Positions 1 to 8,760 of a DNA stretch of 12,045 nt are shown piece after piece (positions within the stretch are counted from its first letter, which is position 1; every line of letters begins with the position of its first letter). Position numbers and translations under genes: made by a program. The stretch is from the NCBI GenBank assembly GCA_003550305.1, contig QKYT01000325.1, forward strand, positions 114,789-126,833. Reading direction: 5' to 3'. Below the pieces are notes generated by a model, which searched no databases, was not told where the DNA came from, and saw nothing but the letters and a program-made list of their open reading frames with translations. Source of the DNA: Glomus cerebriforme. Lineage: Eukaryota > Glomeromycota > Glomeromycetes > Glomerales > Glomeraceae.

Positions 1-63
1 TTTCGCGTTGGGCCAGATGGGTTTCGGCAAGCAACCTTAGTTCCAGAAGGGATGTTTGTATAA
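1..63 (+). CDS. C-terminal end of an unidentified protein (cut by window edge)
   Basis: Frame 1 is open from the first base and reads FRVGPDGFRQATLVPEGMFV, followed by TAA at 61-63. The stretch is GC-rich with several CpG, unlike the very AT-rich DNA that begins right after the stop, and this contrast is the main reason to call it coding. The residue mix (G, P, R, E, V) looks like real protein. No domain can be named from 20 residues, and the upstream part lies outside the window. It could also be the tail of a repeated gene-family copy or a pseudogene. Confidence 0.4.
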   Translation, partial: FRVGPDGFRQATLVPEGMFV

Positions 64-1372
64 TGAGAAAAAAATGTATAAAGAAAAAGATTGTCATGTA
101 ATACAATAGCAAGTTTTATAATAATCAAAAAATACACAAATGAAAAGTATATAATAGTTTAATTTATCATAATAAATTATATATAAATCACATGAAATTT
201 GGAGGAGGAATTTTACTCCCGGTTAAATGTAGTTATTTTCTTTTTTTATTTTGTAATTTTAATTTTAATTTGTACTCTTAAAATTTAAAGTAAATATAAA
301 AAATAAACTAACTTAAAAATTTAAAGTAAAAACTATTTATTATATATTCTTTTTTTTATTGTAAGACCATACAAACTTAATTTATTAGTTTTCATAACAT
401 AAAAATTTTAAAAATGACCCGGCAACCCAGCTTTTAATTTTTTTTTAAAAAAACTTTATATGTAAAATTCATATGAAATTTTTTTGTAATTTTTTAAAAA
501 ATTGTACCCGGTATAGTAATAATATATAAAATTTTTTTTTAAAATTTAACACAGATTAACCTGACCAGTTATAAGAATCAATTTTATTACTTTATATTAC
601 CTAATTGTAAATTTAAAACTTTTATATCATGGTATTATAGATCACAAATACTCTTCTTCTATTTTTCTTTCTTGCAGTCTTCTACACTTGGTTTTATTAT
701 ATTATTCTTGATCACGTAAACCAAATCACAATATGTAGTACAATTTTTTAACCAATGATTTTATGCTTCAGACTTATTAATAATTTCCATTTTTCTAATA
801 TATCATATCTATTTGATAAAGCGATTAAAAGGGATAAAAAAAAATTTTTTGTATTATTATTTTCTTAAATTTGAAAATAAGTCAAAAGTCTTATAGTGGA
901 TAGTAGAATCAAAAATCAAAGATAAAACAGCAAGGTTAATAATTTACTAGTAAATAAAATTAAAGTATGTTTTATTATTAAATATTGAACAGGTATGAGA
1001 CATAAAGTTGAAATAACTTAAGCTTCTTTTAGATGTAAAAAATTATAATGAGGTAAATGTAAGATAAATGAAGAAGTGAAATGAGTATTGCTAAAATCAA
1101 GCAGATTATATATAATGCAAGTAGTATTTCAGAATTAACCAATATTTAGATTCAAAATATAATAAATCATATGATCTCAAAAATTGTGATAAATTTGTCA
1201 TAATCAATCTATATATCTCTAAAGATTAAAGTAAATATTCTGACCAAATCATTAACTTCTGATCCAAATATATCAGAAGTATAAGCGAGAAAATAAGGCT
1301 TAAATTTAGCCAATTTATATAGAAAATTTAGTAGTAAAAATTTTGATTATTATGAAATCATTATGCAATCAC
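64..1372. other. AT-rich region without a recognisable gene
   Basis: No reading frame of useful length is present. Three GC-rich specks stand out at about 217-223, 417-424 and 505-512. Each contains CCCGG, and the first and third continue similarly (CCCGGTTAAATGTAGT against CCCGGTATAGTAAT), which suggests edges of an old repeat. At about 1081-1330 two frames in succession give protein-like text (for example KIKQIIYNASSISELTNI starting near 1093), interrupted by stops. This might be a decayed coding remnant, but I cannot assign it to a family. Confidence 0.4.
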
Positions 1373-1399
1373 CAGTAACTCTATGTCAAAGAGTTACTG
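1373..1399. repeat. Perfect 10-bp stem hairpin
   Basis: CAGTAACTCT at 1373-1382 is the exact reverse complement of AGAGTTACTG at 1390-1399, with a 7-nt loop (1383-1389). It lies 8 bp before a second perfect hairpin. Its function is unknown. Confidence 0.8.
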
Positions 1400-1407
1400 A
1401 TAATTTG

Positions 1408-1441
1408 AATTAGATTATAAAGGTAACTTCATAATCTAATT
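1408..1441. repeat. Perfect 11-bp stem hairpin
   Basis: AATTAGATTAT at 1408-1418 is the exact reverse complement of ATAATCTAATT at 1431-1441, with a 12-nt loop. The right arm is also the first of several loosely repeated units of the type ATAATCTAATGGTAACTT. These recur to about 1515 and reappear at about 1595-1611 and 1773-1850, so the hairpin may be part of a degenerate satellite-like block. Confidence 0.7.
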
Positions 1442-1594
1442 ATATAACTTAATAGTAATTTCATAACTAATTACATAACCTATTGATAACTTTATAATCT
1501 ATTGGTAGTTTTATAATTCAAAATTTAGATTTTTTTATAACCTTCTAGCTATTGCTTTAATTAATTCCTACTATATAATTTTATATAACTTTTT

Positions 1595-1789
1595 AATCTA
1601 ATGGTAATCTCCTCTGAGAACTCATATTATATAAGTGTGATGCATGAGATTCTTTCAAGTTATGTTAAAGGATTTATTCATAAGCTATAAAATTATATTG
1701 TAAACTATTTATGTACACAGATTTATGCCAATAATAAAGTTCTATAATTTATCACGTCTTCAAAAAAAAAAAAATCTAATGGTAATCTC
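1595..1789 (+). mobile_element. Poly-A retroposed insertion with 17-bp target site duplication
   Basis: The 17-bp sequence AATCTAATGGTAATCTC occurs perfectly at 1595-1611 and 1773-1789. Between the copies lie 161 bp ending in a run of 13 A (1762-1774, the last two shared with the duplication). AATAAA sits at 1733-1738, 23 bp before the A run, which is the usual spacing of a polyadenylation signal. This is the signature of target-primed reverse transcription of a polyadenylated RNA by a LINE-type enzyme. The target junction, T-run then AA, fits an L1-like nick. The body has no open frame, so it is probably the 3' untranslated end of an mRNA, or a 5'-truncated LINE or SINE. The source gene is not in the window. 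Confidence 0.75.
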
Positions 1790-2604
1790 ATAATATAATA
1801 GTAAATGTAACTCTTTAATTTGATAATAACTACATAATCTGTTAGTTACACTTTCTTCTTTATCTTTAGTTTTTTTAACATTAAAAAAATATCTATTTGT
1901 TTATGCACTTTTATAACCTTTTTATTAATAAAAAATATCTGCTTATTTATCTGCTTCTAGGACTTTTTTAATTATCTGTTAAGGTATTAAGAATACTTTC
2001 TCCTATACCCATTTGGCAATCTTTTAAGATGTCAAGATAGTGTAAAAAAAAATGTGATGAGTGGCATAATAATTTGATGTAAATTTATATTTAAATTTAG
2101 TCAGCACTATAGCATAATTCTAGCTAAACTTTTAGGTATGTAATTTAAAGAATCCAAACTGACACTATAATAGTAATCTGGTAGTGTCTTGGGGCTGTCA
2201 TGAAACTGGTAAAAAACTGGTAAGGAGTGTATAATTCTATTAATTCACCTATTTCAGATTATTTTTTGGATACTAAGTTATTGTGTCCCAAATTCAGCCA
2301 AAATTATGAAATAATACTGGTCAAAATTAAGCGAAAATTTTTTGCACCTTAAATTCTAGATATTTTCTTATCACTTCCCTATTATTTTTTTATTACTTTT
2401 AAGCATCTCAATACTAAAAAAAAAATGTAGATAGTAATTCTTTTGCTTACATATTATCACTGGCTAAGTTTAATTCTACTTTTAACCACCTATTTATCAC
2501 CAAAAGCAAAATGATTTTGAGGTTTCAAGATATATTTGCAAAATGTTATAAGTACTTCTGAAGACTAATCATAGTTTAAACTGAGTTGAGACAATAAGTA
2601 TGCT
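1790..2604. other. AT-rich region without a gene
   Basis: No coding frame is seen. It contains poly-A runs at 2043-2051 and 2416-2425 without a polyadenylation signal or a target duplication, a hairpin at 2161-2188, and a doubled AAACTGGTAA about 20 bp after it. ACTGGTCAAAA near 2307 recurs near 11914, which hints at a dispersed repeat. Confidence 0.5.
2161..2188. repeat. 7-bp inverted repeat GACACTA/TAGTGTC
   Basis: GACACTA (2161-2167) and TAGTGTC (2182-2188) are exact reverse complements separated by 14 bp. The stretch just downstream is locally GC-richer and contains two copies of AAACTGGTAA. It may be the end of a dispersed element, but a partner end was not found. Confidence 0.45.
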
Positions 2605-3045
2605 AATTTTTTAAGTATCCCTATGAAAATTCTCCATCTCTATAAGAAAATTCATAGAGACACTTATAAAAAACAATCTCAATATCATTTTTGAACTACT
2701 TAGCTTAATTTATTGAGTTCTTTATTACTTGTTCCTATATTTTTATGTGTTCCTATGAAATATAAAAGTTTTAGGAAAAAATTCAATTTTTCTATGGTAA
2801 TTACCTTTAGCAACTATATATACTTATGGATATGATTAATATGTAGTCAATGTATGGTATAAAAAAAAATAAAAAAAAAGTAAAGAAGTTCAAAATTTTA
2901 TAGAAATACATAGAGACATAGGAATAAGTAATAAAAATACCTTTCCAAAATTTTAAAATCATCAAAGAAGATACTTCTAGTGTTCTTGTTAAGTTTTTTT
3001 ACATCCCTATAAAAAATTTCATAGGAATATAGAGCCAAATTTTTT
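2605..3045. mobile_element. MITE-like imperfect palindrome with possible 8-bp target duplication
   Basis: AATTTTTT occurs at 2605-2612 and 3038-3045. Just inside, TATCCCTATGAAAATTC (2616-2632) matches the reverse complement of 3014-3030. A second, longer pair of arms lies further in: 2721-2771 against the reverse complement of 2892-2935, both centred on TTCCTAT motifs. The whole unit of about 425 bp could fold back on itself and has no coding capacity, as expected for a non-autonomous DNA element. An 8-bp duplication would suit a hAT-type transposase, but AATTTTTT is low in complexity, so the duplication is weak evidence. Confidence is good for the inverted repeats and lower for the boundaries. 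Confidence 0.45.
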
Positions 3046-3354
3046 GATGGATAGATGGATTTTCAATAAAAATGAATGTATAGAAATTATTAGAATTAAC
3101 TTATAGGATTAGACATTTTCATTCTATTAAAAGCCTGTTCCAATACTTTCAGTATCTGCCTATTTTAAAGCATCTTATCTAATTTCTTCTAGTAATAATA
3201 TACTTTTCTGCAAAATAAATTTTTTTGAATTATGACCAAAGATGTAATTTGATATAATTCATATATTTATTAGTAAAAATTATAACCATTATTAATATGA
3301 AAGTGCTATACTGTGCCACTCTATGATTGTGATTTTTATGATCACAGTAATCTT

Positions 3355-3409
3355 AATGATATTAGTGATATTAATGATAGTTAAGATAGTTAGGATAGTT
3401 AATATATTT
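3355..3409 (+). repeat. Six degenerate 9-bp tandem units inside the left TIR
   Basis: Units with the core GATAGTT or GATATT follow each other with a period of 9 bp (one unit of 10), for example AAGATAGTT and AGGATAGTT. The same array is present in the right TIR in reverse at about 7034-7108. Sub-terminal tandem motifs of this kind often serve as binding sites for a transposase or replication initiator in other elements; that role here is inference. Confidence 0.55.
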
Positions 3410-3410
3410 A

Positions 3411-3737
3411 TTTTTTTTTTTTTAAACCTTTAATGCATACCAAATTTTATTAATAATTAACAATTATTATAAGTTACTCTTATTTGATTAAAATCTTCAT
3501 AACCATTAAAGGGGACGTACTTTCTCTATTGCAAGTGAAAAATACTTCCATCCTCCCTTAGACATCTATATGTGCCTATAGTCTTGAAGAGGAGCAGATA
3601 GCTCAGTAAAGTTACTTTATACCTACTGATAAAATAAGATAAGAAAGAGACCACTATTACCAAACTGTATAATACAATTCCTTATGTACCCAGTTTGAGA
3701 AATCTTATCTTGCCCATTAAAAATGGAGTACTTTTAC
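3411..3737 (-). mobile_element. Poly-A retroposed insertion nested in the left TIR
   Basis: Compared with the right TIR, the left copy has about 327 extra bases here. On the minus strand the insert ends in 13 A (3423-3411), preceded by AATAAA (3451-3446) 22 bp upstream, the layout of a polyadenylated mRNA end. The flanks TAATATATTT (3400-3409) and TAATATTTTC (3738-3747) match at 8 of 10 positions and probably represent the target duplication after decay. Near its 5' end the minus strand is open for about 35 codons before a stop, with no family recognised. It is probably a truncated retrocopy of a cellular mRNA or a SINE, inserted after the TIR element had arrived. Confidence 0.6.
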
Positions 3738-4062
3738 TAATATTTTCTTTAATATCTTTATTATATTTAATATATTAGTTATATTTATGATAGTTGATAT
3801 CTTTTATTTTATTATATTTTATTTTTGTATAAATATCCTGAGAATTTTCTTAAGTTATCTTCAGTTCTTGTAACTTAAATTAAATAATAAAATATCTTTT
3901 ACCTCTAAAAATACTATACCTTTTACCAATTAAAGAGTAAACTGATATTTAATAAACTAAAATTATTGTTACTTCTAATATTATAAACTTAATTAATTTT
4001 TCATTCAAACATAAAAAATAAAAGTTAAAAATAAAGGAATCAAGAGAATAATTAGACATAAT

Positions 4063-4219
4063 ACTATCATAATTGATTTTGCCCATGATAAAATATTTTG
4101 ATAATGGCTTTTTAATTTTGCTGAAAAATATAGGTGATAATATGCATTCAAATGACACTTTTTTATGTACATATCATATAATTCATATTTGAAAGCTATT
4201 AGTAATTTATATTATTTGT
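4063..4219. other. Interval between left TIR and gene remnant
   Basis: This is AT-rich DNA without a convincing start codon or reading frame. The 5' end of the primase gene and its promoter should lie here or overlap the TIR, but decay prevents placing them. Confidence 0.4.
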
Positions 4220-6730
4220 ATAGAGATCACTGATGTTTTTTTCAATGAATATTACACTCTGCTTCTTTCTTGTATACCTGCCTACAAACCTTTCCTTTAT
4301 TGAAATAATACTAACAAATGTATTTATCTCCTATTTGATATTATTTTCAGTTAATCTTTTGATATTTATAATAATATTTATTTTTATTTTAAATTTTTTT
4401 GTTAGGATATTATACCAAAATAGTATATATATATATATCATATCTCAGAAAATTTTACTATAATCCAATCTGAGCTTTCAGAATTTCTTAATATGTCTGC
4501 TTATACTGTTATAGGCTTAAAATCTCTAATATAGGTGTATACTTATATAAAATTTGTGATGATAAAGTTATATCAAGGTATTTTCTAAATGTAGATAATG
4601 AGAATAGAATAAAAGCCATACTCTCAAAACATAAAGACTATTTTTTATACAAATTTATTGATAGAGATGAGCTATTTCATCCTATCATAAATTTTAATTT
4701 ACTAATAGAAACACTAAATGCTATTATCACAAACTTTTGGATAATCAGGTTAAAAACACATTTTGTAATCCTTTTAGAGATATGTAACTAGAAATATTTC
4801 CAGAATAGGATAAAAAACTATAACTATTGCTAATAGTAATGATGCAAAAAAAGTATCTCTCCATATCTCAACTTTTGGCATGAAACTTCCAAATATTGCT
4901 TAGGTTGCAATATTCACTGAGCTTGTTCATAAGAAACTTCTGGTATCTCTACAAGCAAATAGTATTATTAATAACATAGCAAACAAATGATCATTTTCTT
5001 TACAAATACTTAGATCATCTAAGTATATTAAAGAAATTAAAGAACATATATAGGTAAAGAAAGCTATATATCCAAAAATAGACCTGTCTTTAACTTCATG
5101 ATTTGTATACCTAATGATGAATCAAAAGTTATAAAAAATTTTCTTTTAAATATTTCAGAGCCAAAAATTAAAAGATGTAATGATACAAATAGCAAAATCA
5201 GCCAGACTGAATTCAAATTAATAGAGAAATTGCTCAAAAAGGCCAGTATTAAGAGATTTGACCTTTTATATCCATTAAAAATATCTTCTGACATCTTTCT
5301 TCTTAAATGTATAGCCCATCATATTATTTATTATGTAATTAAGAATATTCTGGTAAAAATGCATATATCAAGCAAAATAAAAAATTATATAGTTTTTATT
5401 GTTATCATGCAAATCAAGATTGAAAACCTGAGAAGAGAAATCCTTCAATAAAACTTTTTCTTAATGAAATAGTTTGAGTTAAGAAAAAAACCTTTTGGCT
5501 CCAGTAAAATTAAAACAATCCAGAATTTCAAATCTTAATGACCATTTCGTATGATAAGATTTAATATGCATAATTATATACTTCATATAAGAAATTTTTC
5601 TGTACTAAAGTTTATGAAGCCATTCAGGTAACAGTTACCCACATTCTAAAAAAAATACCAATATGGTTACCAAAACATAAAAATTCAAAAAAATAGGCTT
5701 TATTTCAGTATGAAGTCTAAGTTAACGATTGCTAAGTTTAAAATTAAAATAATCAAATATGAAAGTAAATCAGTAAAGTTAAAATCTTTGATAAACTAAA
5801 TAATTATTAAAGGTCTAATAATTTACAAAAATTATGATTTTCTTCTATATCCCATAAATATTTCTTAGCCAATTATGGATTTCTTTAGGATTTTTGGTTA
5901 AACCAGTACCAGAAATTAATAAAGAAATTATGAATCCAATTTTCTGACATGTACTTAATATAATTTGTGATAAAAATGAAGAGCTTAATGAGTATATTTG
6001 GAACTGGTAAGTATATTTAGTATAAAAGCTAAAAAAGAAGCCTCAAATAATCTTAGTACTAAAATCTACATTACAATAGTATGGGAAAATATTATTACTA
6101 ATTTTATTAGTGATAAAGTTTTATAAATATACCTTTATTTTGCAATATCAGATTTGAAAAAAATTTTGGATGCTTTAATAGCACTATTCAAGCTCAAAAG
6201 CTTATTATTATAAATGAAACTGAAATATCAAGTAGAGAATAGCATAGATTTAACAGTCATCTCAAATTTCTCATAATAAAAGAAAGAGTAACTATAGAAC
6301 ATAAAGATCTTGAAACTAAATGATTAAAAGATTTTTCTGGATATATAGTTACAAGCAATTAGAATATACCATTTAGAAGTAATATATCTTATTTTGACCA
6401 ACTAGAAAAAATTCTAGACCATCTTGATGCATTAGAAGTAGTCATATCATATCTTTTTAACCATAATTTATCAAATTGAAGTCCAGAAAAAATTCTTACA
6501 ACTAAAATAAAAACAGAAATAATGCAAAAATAACTTTCTAATTCTATTCAATTTATAATGATTATATTACATCTTGGCTTAAAAATTGTATTAAAAGATT
6601 TAGCTGTGAAAAAATATACTAAAATTATCTTAAATGGTATAAATATAATGGAGAAAAACTATTAATTAGTAAGGTTACTGAAAAGAAGTTTTCACTAATT
6701 AGTATTAATTGGATACGTTATTACTTCTAA
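4220..6730 (+). pseudogene. Decayed PrimPol plus SF3/D5-like helicase gene (NrS-1 polymerase-like helicase type)
   Basis: The gene survives only as fragments in shifting frames, together about 830 codons. The primase part covers 4534-5095: PIINFN (4681-4698) sits where AEP enzymes have the metal-binding hhDhD motif, SLH (4856-4864) fits the SxH motif, and SIINNIANK (4961-4987) fits the third, Asp-bearing motif. A longer open stretch at 5098-5451 covers the linker and a degraded region that may have held a zinc-binding site. The helicase part shows a Walker-A-like YGK near 6083, Walker B KLIIINE (6198-6218) and sensor-1 VTSN (6348-6359). The C-terminal part (6575-6730, with NYLKWYKYNGEK) ends at TAA 6728-6730, exactly at the edge of the right TIR. 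The combination is known from replicative proteins of viruses, phages and plasmids. I recall close relatives annotated as NrS-1 polymerase-like helicase in Rhizophagus, from memory only. At least a dozen stops and several frameshifts make it non-functional. Confidence 0.75.
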
Positions 6731-7186
6731 TCATTCTCTTGATTCCTTTATCTTAACTTTTATTATTTATGTTCAAAATGAAAAATTAATTAAGTTTTTA
6801 ATGATAGAAGTAATAATATTTCAGTTTTTGAATATTAGTTCGCTCTTTAATTGGTAAACGATATAGTATTTTTGAAGTAAAAGATATTTTATTATTCAAT
6901 TAAAGTTACAAGAACTGAGGAGAACTTAGAAAAATTCTCAGAATATTTATACAAAAATAAAATATAATAACAAGATATTAAATATCATAAATATAACTAC
7001 TATAATAAATATATTAAATATAATAAATATAATAAAGAAATTAAATATATTAACTATCCTAACTATCTTAAATATCACTAAAATTACTACTATCATTAAA
7101 ATTACTATGATCATGAAAATTACGATCATAGAGTAACACATTATGGCACAGTAAATCAGCACAGTAGAGTTTTATATTAACAATGT
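6728..7186 (-). repeat. Right terminal inverted repeat
   Basis: This is the reverse-complement partner of the left TIR, uninterrupted and about 460 bp long. It shows what the left TIR looked like before the poly-A insertion. It begins directly at the stop codon of the gene remnant. Its outer portion (about 7120-7186) matches the left end with small gaps, for example TTATGGCACAGTA against the reverse complement of TACTGTGCCA. The minus-strand frame at 6947-7162 is a product of its low-complexity repeats and not a gene. Confidence 0.8.
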
Positions 7187-8760
7187 TCACAAGATAATGG
7201 AGTAAGAGTATATCAGTATATTCTTGACCACTTCAAAATCATATACCCATTAAGAATACCAGTCAGATGATTAACAAATAAATTGAACCAATGAGATATT
7301 GTGATAATCACGTGATATTTAATAATTAAAATTTTACGCACAAATATTTTTATAAAATTCTCATTTTATTTTATATTTTATAAGCCAAAATTTTTTTTTA
7401 CAACTTTAAATTAAACATATCAAACTTCTAGTCTTTAAAATATCAAATTAAAAAAATTTTTTTCTCTGAGATCTCTAAATAAAAAAGGAGAAAGTAGATA
7501 GCGTTAATATCATACTCAAGACTCCCAAATATAATCACTAATTTAATAAAATTTAAAATCTTAAACCATTTTTATATCTATAATACTTACAAAATACTTT
7601 GTTTAGTTTCAAAACCAGTTTAGTTTCATTGAAGTAGTTTATAAAATATCTGTATTAAAAATAAAATTTATAGTTAGTATTGTTATGCAAAATACCAATA
7701 GTTTTACTAATATTTATTAAATTTTTGAATTTTAAAAATTATAACAACTTCTACATAGTTTTTTAGAACCAGTTTAATTTACCAAAGCATTAAAATTATG
7801 TTAAATAACAATAAATCTATAATATCTAAAAAATTTGAAATTTACTCACAAAACCCTATCACCAATACTAGTGTAGCATTTTTTTTTCTTGTTATACCTG
7901 TTATATTAAGAGAAAAACAGTTATTCACCATTAAAAACTAAAAAAAAAGCAACTGAAACTTAGAATCTAAAAGAAAGACCAATAATCTCTAATAATTGCT
8001 AATAATCATGATAATCTTAAACTTTAAGCAAAAGAAACTTCAAATAGTACATAATAACCTAACATAAAACTCAAGAAGAAGATGTGAACAAATATACTAA
8101 TACAAATACTGCTGGGAAATCCTAAGTAATCACAAAAGTAAAACACTTTAAATTGTCAAGTTCAAAATATTTGGCAAAAATTTGAGTTTTTTTTTTAATC
8201 AGATGATTGACACTGCATACACCATTTTGAAAATGGCGATAAACTGATGTCCTCTTGTTGATAGGTAGCATCTATTATGAATTTATTAAGGAGGCAAATT
8301 GATTTGATTCTCATGATGTAGCACATTGCAAATTATATAAAAAGGTGAGACACTGAAACTTTAGTAAACCTTTTATTTATCTTGCACAAGTAAAATAAAA
8401 TTGATCAAAATTAATCAAAGCAATCTAAACAGTATCTAAACATACCATTATTTAAATTACTAATACTTGCTCTTAAATTATATATACTGTATTTCAGCTT
8501 GCAGAACTTAATCCTTTACGTGGTCTGTATGGGTGGGAGTGATATAGATAGACAAAAATCCCATCCCACTTCTCACATATATGTTCAAAACCAGTGAAAA
8601 ATTAAATCATGTGTGCATTCCATTTTGGAACAGAGATTTTGTAATAGATTTCGGTATTCTGGTGAATTAAATGGCTTAGGATAGCATTTTAGGACCTAAT
8701 TCTCCACGTGACTAAGTAATCAGACAAAATCTAATCTCTAATCAAGGATATCAAGCAAAA
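7187..8760. other. AT-rich intergenic region with short palindromes, no gene seen
   Basis: No coding frame is recognisable. Items noted are ATCACGTGAT (7308-7317), a 10-bp palindrome with an E-box core 26 bp after AACCAAT; CCATTTTGAAAATGG (8222-8236), a 15-bp palindrome with a single central base; TGGGTGGGA (8530-8538) facing TCCCATCCCA (8559-8568), a stem with one bulge; and a CACGTG box at 8705-8710. A T run at about 8187-8197 lacks a polyadenylation signal on the minus strand and has no target duplication. Confidence 0.5.
8222..8236. repeat. 15-bp palindrome CCATTTTGAAAATGG
   Basis: Two perfect 7-bp arms flank one central base. Its symmetry is that of a site for a dimeric DNA-binding protein, but no gene starts nearby (the next ATG called here is about 630 bp away), so the role is unknown. 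Confidence 0.5.

Larger units (their letters stand above)
3283..4062 (+). repeat. Left terminal inverted repeat (interrupted)
   Basis: It pairs with the reverse complement of 6728-7186. Landmarks shared in order are TACTGTGCCA, CTCTATGAT, GATAGTTAGGATAGTTAATAT, TTATTTTTGTATAAATAT, CAGTTCTTGTAACTT, ACCAATTAAAGAG, CTTAATTAATTTTTCATT and GGAATCAAGAGAAT. The pairing breaks between about 3410 and 3738, where an inserted sequence with a T run sits, then resumes. The inner end fades after about 4062. Confidence 0.8.
3283..7186. mobile_element. Decayed TIR element carrying a primase-helicase gene
   Basis: Long inverted repeats frame this unit: the left copy (about 3283-4062) and the right copy (about 6728-7186) match in opposite orientation, by eye at about four of five positions. 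The left copy is longer only because a 327-bp poly-A insertion interrupts it. The 2.6-kb interior holds a single broken gene on the + strand, reading as AEP primase plus SF3/D5-like helicase. No transposase, integrase or recombinase remnant is visible, so the element either moved by enzymes supplied in trans or by a mechanism tied to its own replication proteins. Outer ends are uncertain by about 20 bp and I found no convincing target site duplication. Multiple stops and frameshifts make it inactive. Confidence 0.7.

Noticed and set aside
2043..2425. A runs at 2043-2051 and 2416-2425 as further retroposon tails
   Set aside because: There is no AATAAA at the proper distance and no flanking duplication. 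They are ordinary A runs in AT-rich DNA.
3595..3610. tRNA-like A box (TAGCTCAGT) inside the nested insertion, on the plus strand
   Set aside because: There is no B box at the expected distance and it lies on the strand opposite to the poly-A tail, so a tRNA-derived SINE head is not supported.
3949..4158. Minus-strand frame of 69 codons
   Set aside because: It lies across the left TIR and interior DNA. Composition is I/F/N/L as expected from AT-rich sequence, and the frame is broken in the right TIR copy.
4233..4463. Plus-strand frame of 76 codons rich in I, F and L, resembling a membrane protein
   Set aside because: The hydrophobicity follows from T-rich low-complexity DNA, including a TA microsatellite at about 4421-4437. 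Another frame over the same bases gives more protein-like fragments that fit the primase gene remnant.
5064..5294. Minus-strand frame of 76 codons
   Set aside because: It is the shadow of the longer plus-strand stretch 5098-5451, which belongs to the primase-helicase remnant.
6947..7162. Minus-strand frame of 71 codons, apparently all hydrophobic
   Set aside because: It is an artefact of the ATTAT/GATAGTTA repeats in the right TIR. It has no charged residue pattern and the left TIR does not keep the frame.
8187..8197. T run as a minus-strand retroposon tail
   Set aside because: No AATAAA on the minus strand upstream of the run, and no direct repeats flanking a plausible insert.
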